A DNA stretch of 64,000 nt, from contig NZ_CP123967.1 of assembly GCF_029917005.1 (NCBI RefSeq), forward strand, positions 186,001 through 250,000, read 5' to 3'. The position numbers and the translations under genes were made by a program. Below are positions 32,449 to 41,126 of the stretch, one piece after another (position 1 is the first letter of the stretch; every line of letters begins with the position of its first letter). The stretch comes from Tessaracoccus lacteus (GTDB taxonomy: Bacteria; Actinomycetota; Actinomycetes; Propionibacteriales; Propionibacteriaceae). Under the pieces are notes generated by a model. The model did not search any database, was not told the origin of the DNA, and worked only from the letters and a program-made list of their open reading frames with translations.

Positions 32449-33339
32449 ATGCTGCCGTACCTGATCGCCGCGAGCCCGTCACTGCTGTTCGGCACGTTCT
32501 CGCTGATCCTGGGCCGCTGGCAGGGCGACGATCGCCAGAAGGTCTTCGGCATCTTTGCCGGCGCCTTCCTCACGGCCCTGGTTGCCACGCCGTTCCTCGG
32601 GGCCAAGTGGTCGCCGCAGATCGTCATCATCTCGTTCATCTCCGGCGTCAGCGCCTTCATCGGCATCCGGGACCAGACGCGGTGCCTGCGGGTGCTCGGC
32701 GTGTCCCGGACGATGCCGATCTCCACCGGTCTGCAGCTCGTCGCCGCCTCGCTCGCCGGCGTCGTCCTGATGGGCGAGTGGCGCGGGGCCGGGGCCATGC
32801 CCGTCGGCCTCGTCGCCATCGCGATGCTCGTGGCGGGCGTCTGGCTGACGTCGCGACGCGAGAAGGGCGCCGAGGGAGACCAGCTCGACTGGCGGCTCGG
32901 CGCCCGGCTGCTCGCCACCTCCACCGTCGGCCTGGTCGGCTTCCTGGTGATCGTGCAGTACTTCGGCATCAGCGGCCGCGACGCGATGCTGCCGCAGGCG
33001 GTCGGCTACGGACTTGCCGCACTGGTCCTGACGAGCCCCCGGATCATGCGCGACGGCGACGGCCGCGACACCCGCTGGAGCCGCGCCACCATCCCGTTCA
33101 TGGTCGCGGGCGTGCTGTGGGCCATCGCGATCCTCGTGCTGATGATCACCAGCTCCATGGTCGGCGTCGCCACCGGGTTCACGCTCGCGCAGCTCGGCGT
33201 CATCCTGTCCACGCTCGGCGGCATCTGGTGGCTGGGGGAACACCGCACCCGCAGGGAGCTCATCTGGACGCTGGCGGGCCTCGCGCTCGTGGTGGCTGGG
33301 GCATTCGTCGTCGGCTACGCCAAGTCGCTGGACGTCTGA
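32449..33339 (+). CDS. GRP-family (GlcU-like) sugar permease
   Basis: A 296-aa protein with about ten helices in the duplicated DMT-superfamily arrangement of the glucose/ribose uptake (GRP) family. It begins LPYLIAASPSLLFGTFSLIL. SFISGVSAFIGIRDQTRCLR and GVSRTMPISTGLQL in the first half mirror FTLAQLGVILSTLGGIWWLGE in the second. ATG 32449 follows GAAGGA. Likely proton-coupled monosaccharide import. It is monocistronic and converges on the Tad-operon end with one base between stops. Confidence 0.8.
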   Translation: MLPYLIAASPSLLFGTFSLILGRWQGDDRQKVFGIFAGAFLTALVATPFLGAKWSPQIVIISFISGVSAFIGIRDQTRCLRVLGVSRTMPISTGLQLVAASLAGVVLMGEWRGAGAMPVGLVAIAMLVAGVWLTSRREKGAEGDQLDWRLGARLLATSTVGLVGFLVIVQYFGISGRDAMLPQAVGYGLAALVLTSPRIMRDGDGRDTRWSRATIPFMVAGVLWAIAILVLMITSSMVGVATGFTLAQLGVILSTLGGIWWLGEHRTRRELIWTLAGLALVVAGAFVVGYAKSLDV

Positions 33340-33340
33340 C

Positions 33341-35983
33341 TCAACCTGCCGACGCGACCGCCCGCTCCCGTTCGAGCACGAGGCTGATCCTGAGGGCCAG
33401 GTGAGGGGCGAGATCGCGGCCTGCCGCTCGTGCCGCGCGGGTCACGGCCAGCACCGCTGACCTCGCCTCGTCGCCGCGCCCGGCGAGCGCGAGCCCGTCG
33501 ATCTCCCGCACGGCGACCTCGTCGTCCCTGGGTGCCGCGAGTCGGCCGCGGCCCGCGGCCCACAGCGCGAGGACGGCGTCGCCCCGCTGGATGGCGCGGT
33601 CGGCCAGCGTGCACGACGCGTCGACGACCATCGCGACCATGTCGGCACGGAGCGTCTCGGCCCACGGCCACTGGAAGGCCGCGGTGCCCAGCGGCTGGCC
33701 GCGCACGAGCCGTAGCGCCGACCTGAGGGCCGCGTCAGGCGACCCCTGGACGCCCGCGCCGAGCAGGGCCTGGAACTGCTCCCAGTCGGAGCTGACCCGC
33801 GGGTCGAGCGAGATGTGACCCGAGTACGCGTCGGGCAGGTAGGGCGTGCCGTCCGGGTCGGCGCCCAGCCACGTCCTCAGCCGGCTCATGTTGGAGCGTC
33901 GCGTCCCCTCGGCGACGAGCAGGTCCGACGCCATGGTCGAGGCGCGGGAGCCGGGATGGGCCAGCAGCCAGGCGGCGTACTCGATGCACGAGGTGCGGGC
34001 GCGGCTCGGCGGAGGACCGGCCGCGTCGACGAGGTCGACGTCGCCGAGCAGCATCACCTGCGGGTGCCCAGGGGAGGCGGGCTGACCGGTCATGGCGGGC
34101 TCCTCGCTCGGGTCGATGGGCTGGGTTCTGGGATGGCCCCACCAGGGGGCGGGGAGTGTTCGGGGGGAGCCCGTGGCCTCGAACAGGTCGATCAGAGCCC
34201 GTCTGGCCGGCCCGCTGACGAGCTGGGGGGTGAACTCCAGGTCTCCCCAGCGGGCAAGGTCGGATCCCGCCTCGACGGTGGTCGACGGCCCGTTGGGCAG
34301 CGGTGGATCGCCGGTCAACAGCACCTGCACGCCCACCTCTCCCAGCGCCAGCGCGTCGGCGACGGCGTCGGGCTGGGTGCCTGTGAGCGGGCGCTCGAAG
34401 ACGAACACCACCGGCGCCCACGCCTGGCCGACGTCCGGATCCGACGACACCTCGCCCAGCGTCCGCGAGCGCAGGGCCAGTCGACGCTCGGAGCAGAGTC
34501 GGGACAGCCGCGTGATCGCGTCGTAGGGTGAGGCCACCGCCTCGATGCGGGGATCGTCGAGGGCCTCGGCCCACGCGGTGTCACCCGTCACAATCAGCTG
34601 AACCTCGTCCGACCAGGGCGCGCACGACAGGCCCGTCACCAGCGCGGCCAGCAGGGCCTCGGCCTGAGGGCCGGTCAGCCGGGTGGCGCGCTCGACCGCG
34701 AGGTCGAGGAGCACCTGCGCGCCGTCGTCGTCCCAGCCGAGGACGACGGTGGTGGGCGTGATCCCCCGCATCGGCCCCGGCTCATGCTGTTCGGCCCGCT
34801 GCGACAGGGCCGTCCAGAACCGGGCCACCTGGTCCGGGATGGGCACGAGCCGACGCCCGACCGCCCGGCCGAGCAGCTGCGCACGCCGACGGGTGGCGAG
34901 GCCGCCGAGCACCGCGGCCGCCAGCGCCGCGCCGATCGCGGCCACCTGCCCGGCCGAGGGCTTCGCTGCGGTGTCCGCCCCCGGTCCGGTCGGGAGGGAC
35001 GCCTCCGCGGTGGCTGATGACACGGGAACCTCGTCTGCGGCATTGCGCGTCTCGACAGATTCGACGCTCAGGGTCCCGGTATCAGCCGGGTCGGCGACCG
35101 CCCGGGCTGAGTCATGAGGCTCCTGTGCCGCAGCCGGTGGCTCCGCGCCGACCGGCGCCTCCTCCGCAGCCGCATCGGTAGGTTCCTCGACCACCTCGGG
35201 GAGGCGCAGCACCCAGCCGACCTGGATCTCGTCCGGGTCCGCGACCAGCTCCCGGTTCGCCTCGTGGATCTCCGGCCACCGGAGCGGGTCGCCGAGGGCC
35301 TGCTCCGCGATGCCCCAGAGGGTGTCGCCGCGCTGGACCACCACCCTGGTCTCGGCGGTGCCGGCGGCCCTGGCCGCGTCGGGTCGCTCGGGCAGGCGGA
35401 GCCGGGTCCCCGGCTCGAGCCGTGCAGTCGCGTCGAGGCCCGGATTGGCCTCCACGATCTCCCGCCAGCGGTCCCCGGAGCCGAGCTGCTGCTCGGCGAT
35501 GTCCCACAGCTCCTCCCCGGCCCCGACGACATGGGTGCTGCTCTCGTCCGGCGACTCGTCCGGGTCCGACTTCTCGGCGGCCGGATCCCTCGTCCCTGGG
35601 GCGGGGGGTGTAGCCGTCCCCGGATCCGCCGAGGCCGCGACCACGGGGGAGGCCGCTGCCGCGACGAGCAGGGCCGCGACCGTCGGCCGCAGCCAGCCCG
35701 TGCCCGGCAACGTGACAGCGAGCCGTCGCCGACTCAGCAGCGAGGCCGCCTCCAGCACGACCGCGGCGGTGAGGTATGCCCACGCAGCCCAGCCCAGCAG
35801 CCCGAGCACCGCCACTAGCAGCCCGGCGTCCGGAGGCCCCGAGACAACTCGAGGCCAGTCGACCGCGAGCAGCGGGCGCGGGTCGGCGAAGCGCGCCAGG
35901 AACCACGGCACGCCGACGAGCACCGCGGCCAGGGCGGCGAGGGACGCGAGGGCGCGCACGGTCGTGCGGACGGGGGCGGGCAC
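33341..35983 (-). CDS. Membrane LysM protein with C-terminal BTAD regulatory domain
   Basis: An 880-aa protein. Three hydrophobic segments lie in the first 125 residues. Then come two LysM-like modules (about 150-205 and 215-270; VVGAGEELWDIAEQQLG and VVQRGDTLWGIAEQALG), an acidic linker and another hydrophobic segment near 345. A large central region precedes a C-terminal OmpR-like/BTAD module (about 640-870; YAAWLLAHPGSRASTMASDL). Such proteins are found with actinobacterial Tad loci; combining wall-binding and BTAD modules suggests a structural or signalling role. Last gene of the Tad operon. Confidence 0.8.
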   Translation of the reverse strand: MPAPVRTTVRALASLAALAAVLVGVPWFLARFADPRPLLAVDWPRVVSGPPDAGLLVAVLGLLGWAAWAYLTAAVVLEAASLLSRRRLAVTLPGTGWLRPTVAALLVAAAASPVVAASADPGTATPPAPGTRDPAAEKSDPDESPDESSTHVVGAGEELWDIAEQQLGSGDRWREIVEANPGLDATARLEPGTRLRLPERPDAARAAGTAETRVVVQRGDTLWGIAEQALGDPLRWPEIHEANRELVADPDEIQVGWVLRLPEVVEEPTDAAAEEAPVGAEPPAAAQEPHDSARAVADPADTGTLSVESVETRNAADEVPVSSATAEASLPTGPGADTAAKPSAGQVAAIGAALAAAVLGGLATRRRAQLLGRAVGRRLVPIPDQVARFWTALSQRAEQHEPGPMRGITPTTVVLGWDDDGAQVLLDLAVERATRLTGPQAEALLAALVTGLSCAPWSDEVQLIVTGDTAWAEALDDPRIEAVASPYDAITRLSRLCSERRLALRSRTLGEVSSDPDVGQAWAPVVFVFERPLTGTQPDAVADALALGEVGVQVLLTGDPPLPNGPSTTVEAGSDLARWGDLEFTPQLVSGPARRALIDLFEATGSPRTLPAPWWGHPRTQPIDPSEEPAMTGQPASPGHPQVMLLGDVDLVDAAGPPPSRARTSCIEYAAWLLAHPGSRASTMASDLLVAEGTRRSNMSRLRTWLGADPDGTPYLPDAYSGHISLDPRVSSDWEQFQALLGAGVQGSPDAALRSALRLVRGQPLGTAAFQWPWAETLRADMVAMVVDASCTLADRAIQRGDAVLALWAAGRGRLAAPRDDEVAVREIDGLALAGRGDEARSAVLAVTRAARAAGRDLAPHLALRISLVLERERAVASAG

Positions 35984-35985
35984 GG

Positions 35986-36168
35986 TCAGCCGGGCAGGTT
36001 GTCGGTGACGTAGGCGGTGATGACCGTGACGATCACAAGGGCGATGCCGGCGGCACCGGCCAGCAGGATCGCGTTCTCGGTGCTCTGGCTGAGGCCGCGC
36101 TCGTCGGGCGGCGGTGACGGCCTCGTGAGCTGGATCAGTGCGCCGATGAGTGCGTGGATGGTTGGCAT
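35986..36168 (-). CDS. Flp-type pilin
   Basis: A 60-aa small protein. After a leader ending in DERG, the sequence LSQSTENAILLAGAAGIALV matches a type IV/Flp prepilin: cleavage after Gly, Glu near +6 and a hydrophobic stretch. The mature part would be about 35 residues, short but within the Flp range. The stop is three bases before the start of the LysM-BTAD gene. It is probably the major subunit of the Tad pilus. A TadE-like minor pilin is an alternative. Confidence 0.65.
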   Translation of the reverse strand: MPTIHALIGALIQLTRPSPPPDERGLSQSTENAILLAGAAGIALVIVTVITAYVTDNLPG

Positions 36169-36193
36169 GGTCGTGTCCTCTCGGTGTGAATGG

Positions 36194-37069
36194 TCAGGTG
36201 GTCAGGAGGTTCATGAGGGCGGGCGCCAGGAGCGCGACGCCGAGCAGCAGCGCGGGCAGGGTCATCCAGAGAGACATCGACTCGCTCGTCTCCTGCGCCT
36301 CGACCTTCTGGCGGGCGAGGTGGGCGTCGCGGAGCTCTCGGACCCGCGCGCGGAGCACGTCCGCGAGGCCGGTGCCCTGCTCCTCCAGCTGCATGATGTC
36401 GGCGAAGTCGGTGAGCTCGGGCATGTCCCACTCGACGGCGACGCGCCGCAGCTCGCCCCAGGGCTGGGTCTGCTCGAGCCGCGCCCGCTCGAGGCCGGCG
36501 CTGATACGTCGAAAGAGCGGGCTGTCGGACACCGCGGCCGCGTTGGCGGCGGCCTGGGCGGCGGAGGCGTTGGCGAGGCGCTCGAGCACGACGAGGTCGA
36601 AGAACGTGTGGACTGCGTCCGTCGCGGCCCTCCGCTCGCGGTGGGCGCCGCCGCGCAGCCGCACGTCGGCGACGAAGAACCCGACGAGGCCGCCCAGGAG
36701 CGACAGGGCCAGAGGCAGGACGCCGGGCGATCGGCCGAAGGCGAGCTGCACCCCCGCCCACAGCCCGGGGAGCAGGATGCCGATGGCCGTCCACACCAGC
36801 TTCTCGGCGAAGAAGTCCCCGACGCTGCGGCCCTGAAGGTTCAGCAGCCGCAGCTGGCCTGCGGACACCGGGATCCGCAGGCCGCGCCGCACCGACTCGG
36901 CTAGTCCCTCCAGGCCATCCGCACCGTCGGCCACCACCGGCACGGCCGGGGGCGGGTCGAGCAGCGCCAGCGCGTCCCCCAGCGCAACTGTGCGGCGCAG
37001 TGAGCCTCGCAGCACCAGGTAGAGGCCCAGCCCGACGGACATCCCGGCGGCGACGATCAGGGCGGTCAT
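36194..37069 (-). CDS. tadC: Type II secretion F-domain protein, TadC-like
   Basis: A 291-aa inner-membrane protein with an N-terminal helix, a helix pair near 95-145 and two C-terminal helices (LWMTLPALLLGVALLAPALM). The T2SSF signature lies in the middle (FFDLVVLERLANASAAQAA; LTDFADIMQLEEQGTGLADVL). ATG 37069 overlaps the upstream TadB stop (ATGA). It forms the pilus assembly platform with TadB. Confidence 0.85.
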   Translation of the reverse strand: MTALIVAAGMSVGLGLYLVLRGSLRRTVALGDALALLDPPPAVPVVADGADGLEGLAESVRRGLRIPVSAGQLRLLNLQGRSVGDFFAEKLVWTAIGILLPGLWAGVQLAFGRSPGVLPLALSLLGGLVGFFVADVRLRGGAHRERRAATDAVHTFFDLVVLERLANASAAQAAANAAAVSDSPLFRRISAGLERARLEQTQPWGELRRVAVEWDMPELTDFADIMQLEEQGTGLADVLRARVRELRDAHLARQKVEAQETSESMSLWMTLPALLLGVALLAPALMNLLTT

Positions 37070-37926
37070 GGCTGGCTCCTCAGGAACCGCGGGGCCGGGG
37101 GCGGCACCGTCTTGCGACGGAGCATGACCAGGCAGCAGAGGTAGGTGGCGGCGAGCGCCGCCGCGAGCAGGCTGCCCATCGGGGTCGTGTACGGCGCGAA
37201 GAACTGCGGGCTCATGAACACCGCCATCGCGAGCACCACGAGCGTGATGACCGTGACCTGACGGACGACGGCGCGTGGCTTGGCGCGCTCCGCGGCGACC
37301 TCCCGCAGCGCCCGCAGGCGGTCCTGCAGCGAGTCCGTCAGCGCCCCGAGCGTCACCCGCGCGCCGCCCCCGCCCCTGGCAGCGGCCACCGAGAGGGCCG
37401 CGAGGACCGCGTCGGCATCGGCCAGGTTGAGCTCGTCGGCCATCGCGAACAGCGCATCGCGCATGGTCCACCGCTGGTCGAGGCGCGCGACGAGCCGCGC
37501 TACTGGCTCCTTCAGGACGTCCGGGGCCTGGGCGCGGGTCGCGACGATCGCGTCGCGCACGGACTTGCCCGACGTGAGTGAGGTGCTGACGAGCCGGACC
37601 CAACGGTCGAGCCCCGCCAGGACGTCGATCTCCGGCTGGGCGGGCTGCGTGAGGAGGCCGGGCACGACGATCAGGACGGCGGGCAACAGCACCGCGGCCA
37701 GCGGCCATCCGCTGACGGCCGCGGCCAGCGGCCCGAGCGCAAGGGCCGCCACAATCCAGGCCTGGCGACCGCGGGACATGGTTCTCCACCGTTCCAGCCC
37801 GGTTACCCACAGGCCTGTGGACGGTCCTGTGGACAACTCGCGCTCGCGGCGGCGCAGCCCCGCGACGATCAGCACGATCCCGAGACAGAGCGCGGCGCCG
37901 GCCGCCGCCGCGACACTCACCCCCAT
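37066..37926 (-). CDS. tadB: Type II secretion F-domain protein, TadB-like
   Basis: A 286-aa inner-membrane protein with one N-terminal helix, a helix pair (about 60-95), the T2SSF cytosolic domain (LVSTSLTSGKSVRDAIVATR) and two C-terminal helices. It overlaps the TadA gene by ten bases upstream and TadC by four downstream. Second half of the assembly platform. Confidence 0.85.
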   Translation of the reverse strand: MGVSVAAAAGAALCLGIVLIVAGLRRRERELSTGPSTGLWVTGLERWRTMSRGRQAWIVAALALGPLAAAVSGWPLAAVLLPAVLIVVPGLLTQPAQPEIDVLAGLDRWVRLVSTSLTSGKSVRDAIVATRAQAPDVLKEPVARLVARLDQRWTMRDALFAMADELNLADADAVLAALSVAAARGGGGARVTLGALTDSLQDRLRALREVAAERAKPRAVVRQVTVITLVVLAMAVFMSPQFFAPYTTPMGSLLAAALAATYLCCLVMLRRKTVPPPAPRFLRSQP

Positions 37927-39350
37927 GATCCGGCCCTCATGAACGGCGCGAGTTCGTCGGACATCGCCGCCTCAGGTGCGAACACCTCGGGGGAGGTCTC
38001 GGTGGCCTTCCGGTAGACGAGGTGCGTCGACGGCCTGCCTGACTCGATCGCACCGGTGAGCTGCCGTACCTCGGACACGAACCGTGACCTCGTGCCTCCC
38101 CGCCAGGCCTCGTCGCGCAGGGTGACGTGGACGATGAAGTCGATGTGGTGGGCGATCTGGCGCATGGCGTCGTCGATGCTGAGCACCCGGCCCTGGGCCA
38201 CGCGGGAGGCGAGCCGGTCGATGGTTGAGGAGGCCGAATGCGAGTGCGTCGTACTCAACGTCCCCGCTCCTGACTGCATAGCTTCGAACATCGCCCCCGC
38301 CTCCTCGCCGCGCACCTCGCCGACGACCAGCCGCGTGAGGTTCTGGCGCAGCGCCTCCGGGATCAGGTCCGCGACGGTGTAGGACCCGAGGGCGGTGCCC
38401 CCCGAGTTCTCGCCCATCCCGACCCTGGCCTGCAGCGCCAGCACGTTCGGACGGTTGGCGAGCAGGTGGGTGAGCAGTTCGTAGTCCGTCTCAAGCGTCC
38501 CGAACCTCTCGTTGGGGTGGATGGCGGCGATCAGCGCCCGCAGCAGCGTCGTCTTGCCCGCGCCCTGGTCGCCGGAGATCACGATGGAGCGGCGGGCCAG
38601 AACCGCGGCCTGCAGCAGCCGGGCGACGGAGGCGGGCAGCATGCCATCCTCGGCGAGGTCGGCGAGGGTGACGTCGGTCAGCAGGTGCTGTCTGATGACG
38701 ATGCTCGGGCGGAACGACAGGCCGAATCCGATGGCGTGCAGCCGGAACCGGTTGCCCAGCGCCAGCGTCATCGTGGGGTGCAGGTCGTCGAACGGCCGTG
38801 GGGGAGCAGCCGTCTCCCCGAGGAAGCGGATGGCCTCGATCAGCTCCTCGTCGCTGTCGGCCACCGGAGGATGCGCGACCCGTCGACCGTCCGAGTGCTG
38901 CACCCACACGTTGTCGTGCCCGTTGATCTCGATGTTCTCCGCGGTCTGCAGCTCGAAGAGGGGCTGCAGCCGGCCGTAGCCGAAGATGGCGTTCTCGACG
39001 GCGTCCGCATGCCGGTTCTCGAGGTCGATGGGCCACAGCGCCTCGCCCCGCTCACTCAGGGCCTGGGCGTGTGCGTGGACCACCGAGCGGATGATCGCGC
39101 GGCCGCGCACGCGGCGGTCCTCCTCCGGCATCGGCCGCCCGTGGTCGCTCAGCCAGGCGTCCGCCGCCCTTGCGATGGCGTCGGCGGCCTCGCGGCGCAG
39201 CGGCACCACCAGCGCCCAGTCGACCTCGGGCACATCGCCGAGGACGGTGACGGTCGGGGTGAGGCCGGGCGACGGGACGGCGACCGGGTCGTAGGTGACG
39301 CCCAGCTGGTGCAGGGCCCCTGCCAGGGAGCCGATCTCGTCGACACTCAT
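37917..39350 (-). CDS. tadA: CpaF/TadA-family secretion ATPase
   Basis: A 477-aa hexameric ATPase that powers pilus assembly. An N-terminal domain precedes the core: Walker A SGDQGAGKTTLLRAL, a TLETDYELL Asp box, Walker B region LTRLVVGEVRGEEA, and the His box (LSTTHSHSASSTIDRL). I chose the internal ATG 39350, which overlaps the tadZ-like stop; the longer frame to 39689 would run into the neighbour and has no coding character. Confidence 0.92.
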   Translation of the reverse strand: MSVDEIGSLAGALHQLGVTYDPVAVPSPGLTPTVTVLGDVPEVDWALVVPLRREAADAIARAADAWLSDHGRPMPEEDRRVRGRAIIRSVVHAHAQALSERGEALWPIDLENRHADAVENAIFGYGRLQPLFELQTAENIEINGHDNVWVQHSDGRRVAHPPVADSDEELIEAIRFLGETAAPPRPFDDLHPTMTLALGNRFRLHAIGFGLSFRPSIVIRQHLLTDVTLADLAEDGMLPASVARLLQAAVLARRSIVISGDQGAGKTTLLRALIAAIHPNERFGTLETDYELLTHLLANRPNVLALQARVGMGENSGGTALGSYTVADLIPEALRQNLTRLVVGEVRGEEAGAMFEAMQSGAGTLSTTHSHSASSTIDRLASRVAQGRVLSIDDAMRQIAHHIDFIVHVTLRDEAWRGGTRSRFVSEVRQLTGAIESGRPSTHLVYRKATETSPEVFAPEAAMSDELAPFMRAGSWG

Positions 39351-40144
39351 GCCGGGACCATTCCCGAGGCGCGGTCCCGGCCCCTCGCGAGGCGCTCCGA
39401 GATGACCCTGGCGTCGTCGCGGAGCGCGCCGAGCAGCCGTGACGAGGAGAAATGGCGGGGCTCGTCCTCGCCGTCGCTCAGGACGGCCGCGGCGCGCGGA
39501 TCCCACGGCGGCCGGGCCCACACCGGGACGCCGAACTGGGCGGCGATCTCCCCGCTCGAGTAGGGCCGGTCCGGGCCGACGACGGCGAGCCCCAGACCGA
39601 CGGCGACCGGCAGCGAGGCCAGCTGGTCCGACAGCGTTGCGAGATGGATCCGCAGGCCGGCGAGCGACCGCAGCGACGACCGCACGCACACCACGACGGC
39701 GTCCGCCGAGGTGAGGAGCGCCAACGGGAGGCCGTGGTGGGTCACGCGGCCCGCGTCGACGATGACGTCGACGCCGCGCCTGTCGAGCGAGGCGAAGGCC
39801 TCGCCCAGCGGTCCCCAGACGTGTTCGAACAGGCGGGCCGTGCCGGCGGACGTGAAGCCTGGCAGGTGGCGACGCTGGGCGTGGCCGTCCTGGTTGAGCG
39901 GTACGCAGTGGCGCAGCAGGTCCGACTCCAGCGCTCCCGCCTCCCGGTACACCTGAGCAAGCCCCACCAGCGACCGGCCTCCGGCGTCGAGACCGCGGAG
40001 ATATCCGGCGAGCACGGCCTGCGACGGGTCTCGGTCGCAGTCGGCGAGCAGCACGTCGCGCGGCCAGCTGAGCGTGAGCCCCAACGCTGTCGTCGTCGCG
40101 CCGGGCGAGCCAACCGGGGAACAGAGGACGAGGACGGCCATCAC
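39347..40144 (-). CDS. CpaE/TadZ-like MinD-family protein with degenerate P-loop
   Basis: A 265-aa protein of the SIMIBI/MinD class by position and pattern: MAVLVLCSPVGSPGATTTAL at the N-terminus, LLADCDRDPSQ at the switch, VDVIVDAG at Walker B. The P-loop reads GSPGATTT: both the deviant and the classical lysine are replaced, so ATP hydrolysis is doubtful. TadZ/CpaE proteins localise the pilus machine and several are degenerate. Operon overlaps by four bases on both sides. Confidence 0.75.
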   Translation of the reverse strand: MMAVLVLCSPVGSPGATTTALGLTLSWPRDVLLADCDRDPSQAVLAGYLRGLDAGGRSLVGLAQVYREAGALESDLLRHCVPLNQDGHAQRRHLPGFTSAGTARLFEHVWGPLGEAFASLDRRGVDVIVDAGRVTHHGLPLALLTSADAVVVCVRSSLRSLAGLRIHLATLSDQLASLPVAVGLGLAVVGPDRPYSSGEIAAQFGVPVWARPPWDPRAAAVLSDGEDEPRHFSSSRLLGALRDDARVISERLARGRDRASGMVPA

Positions 40145-40770
40145 GCCACCCCGGTCATGACGACGGCCACCAGGTCGGTGGCCGCGAGCCGGGCCACCGT
40201 CGCGGCATCCGCGTCGGCCACGCGGATGTCGAGGGTGACGGTCACGCCGTCATCGAGGAACACGGGCGACGAGGCGGCCGTGGCCTCGACGGCCGTGGTG
40301 TCCGCCTCGGCGAGCGACACGACCAGCAGCTCCGTGCCGGGGACCACCTCCGAGGCGGGCAGCCGGCCCGGCGTGAGTTTGAGTCCCACCAGCCCCTGAC
40401 CGTCGGGCAGCGGGTCGTCCCCGACGTGCCCGGGCTGCGGAAACGCGCCCGCAGGGAGGTCTGTGAGGGCGCGCTGGCCGACCAGCTCGTCGAGGCGTTC
40501 ACCGTCGAGCGCCTCGGTCGCCAGGGTCTCGGGGACCTCGACCACCGTCAGCGACTCGCGCCCGATGACCTGGCCGCGTGTGACGTCACCCGCCATCGCG
40601 ACCACGCTGCGGTGGTGAGTGTTGGCCGCGTACAGGCTGGCGGCTGCAATGCCACCCAGGACGACGAGCAGGACCCCCAGCGCGATCAGCCGCGGGCTGC
40701 GCTGGGCTCGCAGCTGGACCCCGTCCGGCCTCGCCGGCGCGGGTGTGGGTGGCCGCTGGGGTCTGTGCAT
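40141..40770 (-). CDS. SAF-domain protein, CpaB/RcpC-like
   Basis: A 209-aa protein with a basic cytosolic N-terminus, one transmembrane helix (about 28-50) and an SAF domain (about 55-120; VTRGQVIGRESLTVVEVPE). It is the first gene of the seven-gene Tad operon running leftward to 33341. In other bacteria CpaB/RcpC aids pilus extrusion; in this Gram-positive context it probably acts at the outer face of the membrane. No TadE/TadF minor pilins or prepilin peptidase are found in the window. Confidence 0.8.
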   Translation of the reverse strand: MHRPQRPPTPAPARPDGVQLRAQRSPRLIALGVLLVVLGGIAAASLYAANTHHRSVVAMAGDVTRGQVIGRESLTVVEVPETLATEALDGERLDELVGQRALTDLPAGAFPQPGHVGDDPLPDGQGLVGLKLTPGRLPASEVVPGTELLVVSLAEADTTAVEATAASSPVFLDDGVTVTLDIRVADADAATVARLAATDLVAVVMTGVA

Positions 40771-41126
40771 CGTCGCTCCTCCCTTGGAGGCGAGAATCTA
40801 CGTCCCGCAACGGGTCATTGCGCGGCCCTGCCGACAGCTGTTGACAACTTCCGGCATCCGGACGGCGAGACCGATGGCCGACATCGGGGTGCGCGGACGT
40901 CGGCATCGGCGCGGGGTCGGCGAGTAGTGCCCGGCCGGCGAGGCTCCACTGCGCTCGGGGTCGGACGTCCGCAGGCGCACGTCCGCCGAGCCGGTCGCGC
41001 AGCTGTTTCCTGATGATCACGGTCCACCTCCGTAGCAAGAATGGCTAGTCAGCCCCGTCCAACTTGACTTTCTGAGAATCCTGAGAGAATCTTGGTCCTC
41101 ATCAACGACAGTCAGTAGGAGCAACC
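40771..41126. other. 356-base divergent intergenic region with candidate promoter
   Basis: No gene is seen. TTGACT at 41064-41069 with GAATCT at 41087-41092 (17-base spacer) is a candidate promoter for the plus-strand gene; the area is more AT-rich than its surroundings. The Tad promoter must lie further left, but I could not define it. TGTTGACAAC (40840-40849) is a small near-palindrome. Confidence 0.4.
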
